64,000 nucleotides of DNA from Streptomyces aurantiogriseus (lineage in GTDB: Bacteria; Actinomycetota; Actinomycetes; Streptomycetales; Streptomycetaceae). Positions within the stretch are counted from its first letter, which is position 1. Each line of letters opens with the position of its first letter. Position numbers and translations under genes: made by a program. Below are positions 42,930 through 51,118 of the stretch, in pieces. Under the pieces are notes generated by a model. It worked only from the letters and a program-made list of their open reading frames with translations, searched no databases and had not been told where the DNA came from. The stretch covers positions 186,001 to 250,000 of the forward strand of contig NZ_BMSX01000001.1 in the NCBI RefSeq assembly GCF_014649375.1, written 5' to 3'.

Positions 42930-43817
42930 CTAGGCGGTCAGGGCCTCCGCCTCCATCTCGGCCACCTCGGCGAGCTTGTCGTTCACGGCGACGACCGCCT
43001 TGAGCAGCGGCATGTCGACGCCGATCGCCGCGGCGAGGCCGAGGAATCCCTGGGTGTCCTTCGGCAGGCAGACACCGCCGTACGGGGCACCGCCCCGGAT
43101 GCCGTAGTGCGGGTTGTAGGAGGCCTCCGCCGAGCGGGCCACGGTCTGCGCGATCGGGTCGAGGTCCAGACCGAGGTGCTGACCCACCAGCCACATCTCG
43201 TTCCAGAAGCTGATCTTCGTGGCGTTGTAGATGTTGTGGGCGCACTTGACGAACTCCGCCTCGGCGGGGTTCGAGAAGGTGCGTGTCTCACCGCCGAAGG
43301 GTGCCAGCAACTCGGCCAGCCGCTCCCGGGTGCGGATGCTGCGCGAGGCGATGACGGTCATCCACGGGTGACGGAAGTCCTCGACCGCGGTGGCCGCACG
43401 GAGGAACTCCGGGTTGCTGGCGAGCGAGAAGCCCTCGCCGACGGTTTTGCCGGAGTGCTTCTCCAGCAGCGGCTGCACGAGACCCTCGGCCGTGCCCGGC
43501 GGGACCGTGGAGCGGACCACGACGACGTGCGTGGCCGTGGCGTCGGCCAGCGCCTCGCCCACGGAGGCGGTGCCCGCCTCGAACGCGGACAGGTCGTAGC
43601 GGTGGCCGACGTTGGGCGTGGGGAGCGTGAGGAAGATGAACGCGTCCGGCTCGGCGGCGAGGTCGAGTTCGGCACGCGCGTCCAGTCCCTGGGAGCGCAG
43701 GTGGTCCAGGCGCTGCGGCGCCACGTCGATGAAGCTCACCTGGTGTCCGGCGTTGAGAAATCCCTTGCCGGTGGCTGTTCCGACGACACCGGAACCGACG
43801 ATGAAGATTCTGGCCAT
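42930..43817 (-). CDS. UDP-glucose/GDP-mannose dehydrogenase family protein lacking C-terminal domain
   Basis: 295 residues. The NAD-binding Rossmann motif is FIVGSGVVGTATGKGFLNAG; family motifs include STVPPGTAEGLV and SLASNPEFLRAATAVEDF. The central domain has AEFVKCAHNIYNATKISFWN and the catalytic C250 in GGVCLPKDTQGFL. Full-length relatives (AlgD, Ugd; about 430 residues) add a C-terminal NDP-sugar-binding domain that is absent here. The frame ends cleanly at AEMEAEALTA, so this may be a natural short form rather than a frameshift. It should oxidise a nucleotide hexose to the uronic acid. First gene of the run, after a 567-bp leader. Confidence 0.85.
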   Translation of the reverse strand: MARIFIVGSGVVGTATGKGFLNAGHQVSFIDVAPQRLDHLRSQGLDARAELDLAAEPDAFIFLTLPTPNVGHRYDLSAFEAGTASVGEALADATATHVVVVRSTVPPGTAEGLVQPLLEKHSGKTVGEGFSLASNPEFLRAATAVEDFRHPWMTVIASRSIRTRERLAELLAPFGGETRTFSNPAEAEFVKCAHNIYNATKISFWNEMWLVGQHLGLDLDPIAQTVARSAEASYNPHYGIRGGAPYGGVCLPKDTQGFLGLAAAIGVDMPLLKAVVAVNDKLAEVAEMEAEALTA

Positions 43818-44282
43818 TTGAATCGTCTCCTGTTCGGATTCGGGTGCGGAGGGCACACCGAACACGCAAGCGGAATGCTGGAATCCGGCGACGGAGAAAG
43901 GCACATGCCAAACCGCGCGGAATACGATGGTCAGCACCGGTGGCTGCTCCTGAGCACAGCTCACCGTGGATTCACTGAAGTGTGTCCGGCATCGGCACGC
44001 CTCCCCTGTGGCGTGCGGCCGACGACGCGACAGCGTGAGAAAACGCCGTCGGCGAAAGCCCCCAAACCCCCTGTCAGTGCTGCATCAAGTGACGGCACCC
44101 CCACTTGGCGCCTGTCGCTAAAAGTCAGACAGTAGGAAGTTATACACGGGATCCACACATGGAGGGAGGTACGGCTGTTAACTACTTATGTCGGAAGAGT
44201 AAAAGTCGCCCCTTGTAAGGGTGCTCCTGGCATATACCTGAGTGTGCGGAGCGTAATTACATGGCCTTTACATTCCTACACA

Positions 44283-44296
44283 TGAGGTTTACCTCA
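44283..44296. promoter_or_regulatory. Perfect inverted repeat, candidate operator
   Basis: TGAGGT (44283-44288), TT, ACCTCA (44291-44296). The arms are perfect six-base complements in AT-rich sequence about 470 bp upstream of the dehydrogenase start. Binding protein unknown. Confidence 0.45.
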
Positions 44297-44345
44297 GGCC
44301 TCCTCACCTCTTCGCTGCAGCGCACTGTGCAGCCGCTCCCGTCCG

Positions 44346-44370
44346 GCCCCCGCCGCCCTCCGGCGGGGGC
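44346..44370 (-). terminator. Perfect hairpin terminator of the Ig-like protein gene
   Basis: GCCCCCGCCG (44346-44355) pairs perfectly with CGGCGGGGGC (44361-44370), loop CCCTC. It lies 15 bp after the stop at 44385 and isolates that gene from the exopolysaccharide operon. Confidence 0.85.
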
Positions 44371-44384
44371 CTCCTGTACGGGCC

Positions 44385-46937
44385 TCAGGTCCTGACCGTG
44401 AAGTAGAGCCAGCCGCCCCACGTGCTCAGGTTGGTGTTGTCCTTGGTGCTGCGCTCGTACTGGGAGCGGACCCGGAACTTCTGGTTGAGCGCGTTGGTGA
44501 GGGTCAGCTGGGTCTTCGCGGTGCTGTTCGCGGCCAGGGCGTAGCAGCCCGACGTGGTCAGCGTGCGCCAGGCTCCGCTGTAGTACTGCTGGACCTGGAA
44601 GCGCTGGCACTGACCCGCCTTGTTCGGCGTCACGGTCGCGGTCACCGTCGGCTTCACCGTGCGGTGGTAGACGCGGTAGGTGATGCCGCTGTACGTGGTG
44701 CTCGTGTAGTAGCCGCCGAGGGCCGTCGCGACCTTCACATAGGCGTTGGCGACGCGGGTGGCCGTCGCCGGCGCGTAGCGGTGGTCGCCCGCGAAGGACG
44801 CCGTGAACGTCGTGTTGCGGGTCAGCTTGTACGTGGCCGTCAGGTTGCCCTTGGCGTCCACGGTCCCCGTCTTGACCAGCGCCTTCGTGCCGCCGTGGGG
44901 CGTGGCCCAGATCGAGACCGTACGGCTGTTGTACGTCGTGCCGAGGTGCGCGGTGACGGTGGCCGTCGCGCCGTACGCGTACGAGGACGCGTTGGTGGTG
45001 ACGGACACGGCCGTCGCCGCGCGGGACACCTGGACGATCGCGGACGTGGTGGCCGCCCGGTGGGAGGCGTCGCCCGGGTAGCTCACCGTGTAGGTGTTGG
45101 CGCCGCCGATGGACGGCGTGTCCTTCACGGTGATCGTGCCGTCGGCGCTCACGGGCACGGTCCACTTCACCGGCGTCGTGGTGTGGGCGGCGTCCGTGCG
45201 GGAGACGGTGACCGTCTGGCCGCTGCCGTACGGGCCGTCGCCGAGCTTGCCGCCGAAGGTCAGGGCGGCCCCGCGTGTCGCGGTCGCCGGGGCGTTCAGC
45301 GTCAGGGTGGGGGCGTACGGGGAGACCACGAAGCTCATGCCGGCGGACGTCGGCTGGTGGGTGGCGTCACCCGCGTACGACAGGATGTAGGTGAACTGTC
45401 CGGCGCTGCCCGGGGCGTCGGTGACGGTGAACCCGGTGGTGGCCGGGTCGACCGGGACGGACGGGAGCTGCACCGTCTCCTGGGTGGCGTCGTTCCTCCT
45501 GGCCACCTCGACCGTGGTGCCCTGGGGGAGGCTGCCGAAGCCCAGCTGGGTGAAGAGCGCGCCGGTGAAGACGACCGAGCCGGGGCTCGCCGAGCTGATG
45601 TCCGGGCCCGTGAGGGTGGTCGGCAGCTTCGCCACGTACACCGTCAGCGAGGCCGTCGCGGCCCGGTGCGTCGCGTCACCGGCGTACGCCACCTGGTAGG
45701 TGTACGTGCCCTCGTCCTGCCGGGTGTCGCTGATCGCGAACGTCCCGTCCTTGCCGACCGTGGTGTCGGGCAGGGCCGTGCCGTCGCGGGTGACCTGGAG
45801 CGGTGCGCCGGCCGGCAGGAAGCCGCGGGTGCTCAGCGAGCCGGTGATCGTGTACTGCTCGGTGGGGACCGCGTACTTCGGGTGTTCCAGGGAGAGCTGG
45901 GTGTCGGTCAGCTTGGGGGCGTCGAGCACGTTGAGGGTGTAGGCGCCCGAGGAGTCCCGTGTGACGGCGTAGAGCGTCGTGCCGTCGGCTCCCCACTCCA
46001 GGCCGTCGGGGGCCACGGTGGTGCCGGACGGGAAGGTGACCCGGTTCTCGGCGAGGGTGTCCGAGCCGGCGTAGAGGTGGACGCCGGAGGTGCCGGCGAC
46101 GGCGATCGTGCCGTCGGTGTCGGCCGCGACCGAGTTCGGGGCGGAGTTCGCGCCACCGGTGAAGTACACGGCGGGGTCGGCGGCGGCGAGGTCCGAGCTG
46201 CGGTACGCCTTCAGGGCGGGCTGCTGCGGGGCGGCGAGCAGCACCTTCGTGCCGTCGCCGGTGACGTCGAGTCCGGTCGCCGTGCCGCCGTGGACGAGGG
46301 TGTCGGCCTTGACCGACGGGGTGCCGGAGGAGACGTCGAAGGTGGCCACGTGGCTGAGGTTCTGCTGCGGCTCCTCGGCCGCGAGCACGCCGCCGCCCGT
46401 GGTGAGCAGCGGGGCGACCGACCAGTGCGACATGGCGGGCTGGGGGGTGGCCTGCGGAGCGGGGGCGGACGGGTCGACCGATCCGATGGCGCCCTTTCCG
46501 TCGGCCGTGTATCCGTACCAGACGCGGCCGCCCGCCACGGCGACGGAGACCGGGGCGCTGCCGGTCCCGGTGGACCAGCGGCCGGTCTCGGTGAGCGTCG
46601 CCGTGTCGATGGCGGCGATCGCGTCGCCGTCCGCCAGAGCCGCGTACAGCGTGCCGCCGTCGGGGGACAGCGCCAGTCCGGTGGCGCCCTGCTCGTCCGC
46701 GAGGGTGGCGACGGGCGCGCCGGACAGGTCGGTCACGACGATGCCGGTCGAGCCGGCGCCCTGGCTGAGGAAGACGTGCCGGTGAGCGGTGTCGACCAGC
46801 ATGTCCGCGTAGCCGGACAGCGGCAGCGCCGCGGTGCTGTCGGCGACGGCGGCCGAGCCGGTGAGGCCGACGGTGGCGGTGGTCAGCCCGGCGACGACCG
46901 AGAGGGCCGCGGCGAGCGAGACCTGCTTGAGGCGCAT
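44385..46937 (-). CDS. Secreted propeller plus Ig-like repeat protein
   Basis: 850 residues. The signal peptide MRLKQVSLAAALSVVAGLTT ends near SAAVADS. Residues about 35-335 form a YncE-like beta-propeller (GATGLALSPDGGTLYAALAD, GADGTTLYAVTRDSSGAYTL). After that come about five Ig-like units of near 90 residues with the recurring YVVSYAGDATH-type end, seen as YQVAYAGDATHRAATASLTV, YILSYAGDATHQPTSAG and YTVSYPGDASHRAATTSAIV. The C-terminus (AGQCQRFQVQQYYSGAWRTL) has two Cys and looks like a surface-binding module. Likely a cell-surface or extracellular adhesion protein. AGGAGCTCC precedes the ATG. Monocistronic with its own terminator. Confidence 0.83.
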   Translation of the reverse strand: MRLKQVSLAAALSVVAGLTTATVGLTGSAAVADSTAALPLSGYADMLVDTAHRHVFLSQGAGSTGIVVTDLSGAPVATLADEQGATGLALSPDGGTLYAALADGDAIAAIDTATLTETGRWSTGTGSAPVSVAVAGGRVWYGYTADGKGAIGSVDPSAPAPQATPQPAMSHWSVAPLLTTGGGVLAAEEPQQNLSHVATFDVSSGTPSVKADTLVHGGTATGLDVTGDGTKVLLAAPQQPALKAYRSSDLAAADPAVYFTGGANSAPNSVAADTDGTIAVAGTSGVHLYAGSDTLAENRVTFPSGTTVAPDGLEWGADGTTLYAVTRDSSGAYTLNVLDAPKLTDTQLSLEHPKYAVPTEQYTITGSLSTRGFLPAGAPLQVTRDGTALPDTTVGKDGTFAISDTRQDEGTYTYQVAYAGDATHRAATASLTVYVAKLPTTLTGPDISSASPGSVVFTGALFTQLGFGSLPQGTTVEVARRNDATQETVQLPSVPVDPATTGFTVTDAPGSAGQFTYILSYAGDATHQPTSAGMSFVVSPYAPTLTLNAPATATRGAALTFGGKLGDGPYGSGQTVTVSRTDAAHTTTPVKWTVPVSADGTITVKDTPSIGGANTYTVSYPGDASHRAATTSAIVQVSRAATAVSVTTNASSYAYGATATVTAHLGTTYNSRTVSIWATPHGGTKALVKTGTVDAKGNLTATYKLTRNTTFTASFAGDHRYAPATATRVANAYVKVATALGGYYTSTTYSGITYRVYHRTVKPTVTATVTPNKAGQCQRFQVQQYYSGAWRTLTTSGCYALAANSTAKTQLTLTNALNQKFRVRSQYERSTKDNTNLSTWGGWLYFTVRT

Positions 46938-47119
46938 GGAGCTCCTGTGAAAAAAATGAAACGAGCAGGCCGGACAATAACTCCTGGCGGTGACAGGCCG
47001 CCTCGCGGGCCCCTCTCACGCTCCCTTGCACCCTCCGCGTCCCGTCGCTCCCTGGGTCTGTGCACGCGGGAGGGCACTCTTCGATCGAACCTGCCCGCGG
47101 CGGCGTCCTTGCTCCTGGG
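46938..47119. other. Short gap, no gene
   Basis: Contains the ribosome-binding site of the Ig-like gene and the region after the permease stop. No ABC ATPase gene or remnant is found here, where one would be expected after the permease. Confidence 0.5.
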
Positions 47120-48907
47120 TCAGGCGGAGCCGCGCCCGGCGGTGCGGAGGCCGGCCCGGCTGCGTCCCGTCGCCGTGCCGGAGACGGTGAGGACGGAGAG
47201 GAGGACGAGGGCGGTGGCCGGGGCGAGCACGGTCCAGGGGGCGAGCTCCGCGTAGGGCTGGTTCTCCGAGAGCAGGCGTCCCCACTCCGGGGTGGGCGGC
47301 TGTTCCCCCAGGCCGAGGAAGCCGAGGGAGGCCAGGACGAGGACCGTGGTGGGCAGCCGGAGCAGGGCATTGCGCACCAGCGGGGGCAGGACCGCGGGCA
47401 GCAGGTGACGGCGCAGCAGATAGGAGGGGCCGGCGCCGAAGGAGATCGAGGCGAGCAGGTGGCCGCTGGCCCGTTCCTGTTCGAGCAGGGCGGCGGTCTG
47501 TGCGGCGTAGGGGGTCCAGGCCACCAGGCACACCGCGCAGGCGGCGCCCCAGACCGACGGGCCGGTCACCGCGGTCGTGAGCAGTCCGGCGAGGACCGCC
47601 GGCAGGGTCGACACCACTTCGGTCAGGCCCGCGCCCACCTGTGTCGCCGTGCCGATCAGAAGTCCGAGAAGGGCACTGGCCACGGTCACCGCGAGGGCCA
47701 CACCGGCCGTGCGCAAGGCCCCGTGGCCCAGCCGGGCCAGCAGGTCGCGGCCGAGTGAGTCGGTGCCCAGCGGGTGCGCGAAGGACGGGGGGAGCAGTCG
47801 GGCCGTCGTGTCCACGTGCAGGGGGTCGCGCAGGAGGCCGGCCACGACCAGGGTGAGCAGGGCGAGAGCGCAGAAGCCGATGACCCAGGGCAGTGAACGG
47901 GGCCGCGGCAGGGCGGGCAGGTGCAGGGTGGGCAGGGCGCCGTCCCGCAGGGCAGGGCCGAGCAGAGCGCGGCGCACTGCCTGGATCAGCGCGCCGGCAC
48001 AGACGCCGAGCAGGACCAGGGCCAGCGTCGCGGTCTGCAGCGGCGGCAGATCCTGGGCGATGGCGGACTCCAGCGCGAGACGGCCGAGGCCCGGGATGTT
48101 GAAGATCTTCTCCACCGCGACCGCGCCGCCGACCAGGGCGACGACGGTCGGCAGAAGCTGCGGGAGCACCCCGGACAGTGCGCGGCGCAGTGCGGTGCGC
48201 GCGATACGGCCGTTCGTGAGGCCGTAGGCGCGCCAGGTCCGTGCCCAGGGCTCGTGAAAGGCGGCGGGCAGGGACTGGTCGAGCAGTCCGCCGATCACCG
48301 CCCCGGAGGGCACGCCGAGGGCGAGCGCGGGCAGCACCATCGACTGCGGCCCCGCCCAGCCCTGGGAGGGGAACCAGCCCAGCCACACCCCGCACACGGT
48401 CGCGAGCAGTGAGGCGAGCAGGAACTTGGGCAGCGCGGCGAGGACCGCCGCCCCGGTGCCCGCTCGCGCCTGACGCAGCCGCCGCCGGGAGCCCAGGTGG
48501 AGGGTGCGGGCGCAGACCAGCGCGGCGACCGCGACGGTGACCACCAGCGCGCCGAGCATCAGGGTGAGGGACACCGCGAAGGCGGTCGTCACCTGGGGCA
48601 GGACCGGTTCGCCCGACACCCAGGAGGTGCCGGCGTCCCCGTGCGCCAGTCCGTCCAGCCACCGTACGAGATGGGCGAACGGCCCCTCGTCCAGGCCCAG
48701 TTGTTCCCGTACGGCGGCCAGCTGTGCCGGGGTCGGGTCCTGTTCGGCGGAGCGGGCGCGCAGGACGGTCAGCGCGGGGTCGGTGCCGGACAGCCAGGGC
48801 AGGAAGGCGACGGCCGTCAGCAGCGCGGCCCCGGCGACGACGCGGCCGGCCCCCGCGCGCCACCGGGTCGGCAGGCCATGGGCGCCGGCCGACGGCGTGA
48901 TGCTCAT
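47120..48907 (-). CDS. Fused double-permease of a peptide/nickel-type ABC importer (DppB-DppC fusion)
   Basis: 595 residues, twice the normal permease length. The N-terminal half has a DppB-like layout: one helix, an extracellular loop with QLGLDEGPFAHLVRWLDGLA, then five helices with the coupling loop EPWARTWRAYGLTNGRIART. After a join near residue 315, a DppC-like half follows with LLPPSFAHPLGTDSLGRDLL and a second coupling loop (GAGPSYLLRRHLLPAVLPPL). Both loops would contact an ATPase. None is encoded nearby. Its start lies four bases after the stop of the binding-protein gene. Confidence 0.87.
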   Translation of the reverse strand: MSITPSAGAHGLPTRWRAGAGRVVAGAALLTAVAFLPWLSGTDPALTVLRARSAEQDPTPAQLAAVREQLGLDEGPFAHLVRWLDGLAHGDAGTSWVSGEPVLPQVTTAFAVSLTLMLGALVVTVAVAALVCARTLHLGSRRRLRQARAGTGAAVLAALPKFLLASLLATVCGVWLGWFPSQGWAGPQSMVLPALALGVPSGAVIGGLLDQSLPAAFHEPWARTWRAYGLTNGRIARTALRRALSGVLPQLLPTVVALVGGAVAVEKIFNIPGLGRLALESAIAQDLPPLQTATLALVLLGVCAGALIQAVRRALLGPALRDGALPTLHLPALPRPRSLPWVIGFCALALLTLVVAGLLRDPLHVDTTARLLPPSFAHPLGTDSLGRDLLARLGHGALRTAGVALAVTVASALLGLLIGTATQVGAGLTEVVSTLPAVLAGLLTTAVTGPSVWGAACAVCLVAWTPYAAQTAALLEQERASGHLLASISFGAGPSYLLRRHLLPAVLPPLVRNALLRLPTTVLVLASLGFLGLGEQPPTPEWGRLLSENQPYAELAPWTVLAPATALVLLSVLTVSGTATGRSRAGLRTAGRGSA

Positions 48908-48911
48908 CGGG

Positions 48912-50435
48912 CTACTTCAGGCGGGTGTCGACGTCGACCAGGGAGCGCTCGCGGGGGTCGAGAAGGACGCCCTCGACGTCGTCGGAAATGCCCTGCACGA
49001 CCTTCTCGTGGACGAGCGGGACGACGGCGTCGGTGCGCAGGATCTCCGCCTCGGCCCGCATGATCTTCTGCTGCCGCGCGGCCGTGTCGCCTTCCTCGGC
49101 GGCGGACTTGATGGCCTGGTCGACCTTGCTGTCCTTCAGGCCGGCGATGTTGTAGACGCCGTCGCCGGTGTAGTCGCTGGCGAGGTACGCGACCGCGTCA
49201 CCGGTGTCGAGGAGCGTGACCCGGGAGAAGACGAGCGCGTCGTACTTGCCCGCGAGGAGGTCGGCCTCCATCTGCGTGTACTCGCGTACGTCCTGCTTCA
49301 CCGTGAACCCGGCCCTCTCCAGCTGCTGCTGCAGGACGGTCGCGGCCTCGGGGAGTTCGGCGCGGTTGGTGTAGGTGGCCAGGCGCAGGGTCTTGCCCTT
49401 CGTCTCCGCCTTCACCTGTGCTGCGGTCGCGGCCGTCGCCCGGCCGGTCACCTCGACGCGCCGGTCGGCGGCCCAGGAGACGGCCGGCCCGAACAGGCCC
49501 TGCGCGGGGTCGGCGTAGCCGCCGAAGACCGAGTCCACGAGGACGTCGCCGTCCACGGCCTCGCGGGCGGCCGACCGCAGCGTGGCGTCGGCGAAGAGAC
49601 CGCTCGCGGTGTTGAGGATCAGGCTGTCGGTGCGCACGGAGGGCACCTCGTGGCGGGTGTTCTCGTCGAGGAGCTTCGCCTGGGCGGTGGGGATCCACTC
49701 GGCGATGTCGACGTCGCCGCTGCGCAGGGCGCCCGCGCGGGCGGTGCCGTCGGCTATCCAGCTGACGTCGATGCCGGACGCCTTGGCCTTGCCGCCCCAG
49801 TAGCCGTCGAAGCGGTTGAGCGTGGCCTTGGTCTTCCCGGTGAGCTTGGTGATCTCGAAGGGGCCGGTGCCGGTGCCGACGGGACTGACGGTGCCGTCCT
49901 CGGCGTACGCCTTCGAGGAGAGGATGCCGAGGGCGGGGCTGGCGAGCCGCAGCGGGAGAACCGGGTCCGCGGCCTTGGTGGTGATCGTGACGGTGTCGGC
50001 GTCGTCGGCCTTGGCGGTCAGCGTCACGTCACTGAGGACGCGGGGCCTGGTCTCGGCCTTGGCGGCGTGGTCGAGGGCATTGACGACCGAGTCGGCCGTG
50101 ACCTCGGTGCCGTCCTGGAACGTGGCCTTGCGCAGCTCGAAGACCCAGGTCGTGGCGTTCTTCTGGGTCCAGGACCTCGCCAGGGCGGGTGCGGCGGCGC
50201 CGTCCTTGTCCAGCGCGGTGAGGCCCTCGGCCACGGAGAGCTTGCTGAGCACGGTGGCGTCGTTGCTGTACGGCGACAGAGCCTGCACCGGCGGCACGGC
50301 GAGGGCGACCCTCAGACGACCGGCCGATCCCGCCTCGCCACCTGTACCCGAGCCGTCCTCGCCCGGTGCGAAACAGCCGGCCAGCAACGGGCTGAGAGCG
50401 AGTGCCGCGACGATGCCGCGGGAGGTGGTGCGCAT
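48912..50435 (-). CDS. Peptide/nickel-type ABC substrate-binding lipoprotein (SBP_bac_5)
   Basis: 507 residues. The signal peptide ends in the lipobox LALSPLLAGC. SBP_bac_5 features are SKLSVAEGLTALDKDGAAAP, LARSWTQKNATTWVFELRKA, FQDGTEVTADSVVNALDHAA and the ADPVLPLRLASPALGILSSK region. The family binds oligopeptides, nickel or metal chelates outside the membrane. ATG 50435 was chosen for its signal peptide. A candidate iron box lies about 80 bp upstream, so a metal or metallophore substrate is more likely than a nutrient peptide (inference). Forms an operon with the fused permease gene. Confidence 0.9.
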   Translation of the reverse strand: MRTTSRGIVAALALSPLLAGCFAPGEDGSGTGGEAGSAGRLRVALAVPPVQALSPYSNDATVLSKLSVAEGLTALDKDGAAAPALARSWTQKNATTWVFELRKATFQDGTEVTADSVVNALDHAAKAETRPRVLSDVTLTAKADDADTVTITTKAADPVLPLRLASPALGILSSKAYAEDGTVSPVGTGTGPFEITKLTGKTKATLNRFDGYWGGKAKASGIDVSWIADGTARAGALRSGDVDIAEWIPTAQAKLLDENTRHEVPSVRTDSLILNTASGLFADATLRSAAREAVDGDVLVDSVFGGYADPAQGLFGPAVSWAADRRVEVTGRATAATAAQVKAETKGKTLRLATYTNRAELPEAATVLQQQLERAGFTVKQDVREYTQMEADLLAGKYDALVFSRVTLLDTGDAVAYLASDYTGDGVYNIAGLKDSKVDQAIKSAAEEGDTAARQQKIMRAEAEILRTDAVVPLVHEKVVQGISDDVEGVLLDPRERSLVDVDTRLK

Positions 50436-50513
50436 GGTGAGTCCTGTCGTGCGGGGGCAGATCACGCCCCCGGCACGCGGGATGCGACGACCGGGGACAC
50501 GATTGGCAGCATA

Positions 50514-50532
50514 TAAGGCAAGCCTTACCAAA
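50514..50532 (-). promoter_or_regulatory. Candidate DmdR1/IdeR iron box
   Basis: TAAGGCAAGCCTTACCAAA agrees with the 19-base DtxR/IdeR-type consensus TTAGGTTAGCCTAACCTAA at 14 positions and contains the perfect inverted repeat TAAGGC-AA-GCCTTA. It lies about 80 bp upstream of the ABC binding-protein start, a suitable place for iron-dependent repression. Consensus recalled from the literature; binding not shown. Confidence 0.55.
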
Positions 50533-50629
50533 TTTGATACCTAGGTAGATGAAATCTCAACCGATGAGATGCCTCACCCTCCGGGACGGCCCGGAGGACT
50601 GCCGAGGGGACAGTCACGACGAGGGGTCG

Positions 50630-50667
50630 TAGTACCTGAGAATCCCTGTAGCACCTGAGAATCCCTG
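50630..50667. repeat. 19-bp tandem duplication
   Basis: TAGTACCTGAGAATCCCTG (50630-50648) and TAGCACCTGAGAATCCCTG (50649-50667), one mismatch. It lies mid-way in the intergenic region between divergent genes. Confidence 0.9.
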
Positions 50668-50808
50668 GCACAGTAAGAACATTTCGCGCGTATCGGGCAT
50701 ACGATGACAAGTGGGTCAGTGCACTCTCACGTGCCACGGCCCGGAAGGGCGGCCCCGGTGTGCATACGCCGGGGCCGTTGCACCACCGGCTCCGAAGGAG
50801 GTGTTCGG

Positions 50809-50994
50809 GTGATGGTGCTCCTCCTCCTGCTCATCCTCGTGGCCGTCATCCTGGGAATCATCGGCGCGACAGCGGAGGGCCTGGGCTATCTGCTGGCCAT
50901 CGGCATCATCCTCTTCGTGGCCACTGTGGCCTTCGCCGTAGTGCGAGGGTCAGGGCGCGGGTCCCGGCGCACCAAGCGGCGCCCCCTCCGCTGA
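50809..50994 (+). CDS. Small hydrophobic membrane protein
   Basis: 61 residues from GTG 50809, with AAGGAGG seven bases upstream; ATG 50812 is an alternative. Two helices, VLLLLLILVAVILGIIGATA and YLLAIGIILFVATVAFAVVR, are followed by a strongly basic tail (GSGRGSRRTKRRPLR). The pattern resembles small streptomycete membrane proteins of hydrophobic-hairpin type. No domain recognised; the strong ribosome-binding site supports expression. Confidence 0.75.
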   Translation: MMVLLLLLILVAVILGIIGATAEGLGYLLAIGIILFVATVAFAVVRGSGRGSRRTKRRPLR

Positions 50995-51061
50995 CGACTG
51001 CTGCGGGACCCACGGACGAGACACAGCGCACCCGACTGCCGTGCGAGAGGCGTGTTCTCCC

Positions 51062-51107
51062 TACCCTGTGGCGGCTCCCGGCTACGTACCCTGTGGCGGC
51101 TTCCGGC
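51062..51107. repeat. 25-bp-period tandem duplication
   Basis: TACCCTGTGGCGGCTCCCGG at 51062-51081 recurs at 51087-51106 with one mismatch (CTTCCGG). It lies just downstream of the STAS gene stop. Confidence 0.85.
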
Positions 51108-51118
51108 GGGGCGGGCCG

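Larger units (their letters stand above)
43818..44384. promoter_or_regulatory. Long AT-rich upstream region of the exopolysaccharide operon
   Basis: 567 bp without a gene. Bases 44110-44300 are clearly richer in A+T than the rest of the window. Palindromes GTAATTAC (44253-44260) and TGAGGTTTACCTCA (44283-44296) lie there. This is the only sizeable leader in the cluster, so the main promoter and its control sites should be here, reading leftwards. The right end holds the terminator of the Ig-like gene. Confidence 0.55.
50436..50808. other. Divergent intergenic region with iron box and tandem repeat
   Basis: 373 bp between the ABC binding-protein gene and the small membrane protein gene. It contains the iron-box-like site (50514-50532), a 19-bp tandem duplication (50630-50667) and, at its right end, a strong AAGGAGG ribosome-binding site. 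No coding frame was accepted. Confidence 0.5.

Noticed and set aside
46938..47119. An ABC ATPase gene completing the iron-box transporter
   Set aside because: The gap is only 182 bp and no Walker motifs occur on either strand.
44664..47255. An 863-residue forward frame rich in Gly/Arg/Val
   Set aside because: Antisense shadow of the secreted propeller/Ig-like protein gene.
50525..50737. A 70-residue reverse-strand ORF in the iron-box region
   Set aside because: It spans the repeat and promoter region, has no ribosome-binding site and no protein-like pattern.
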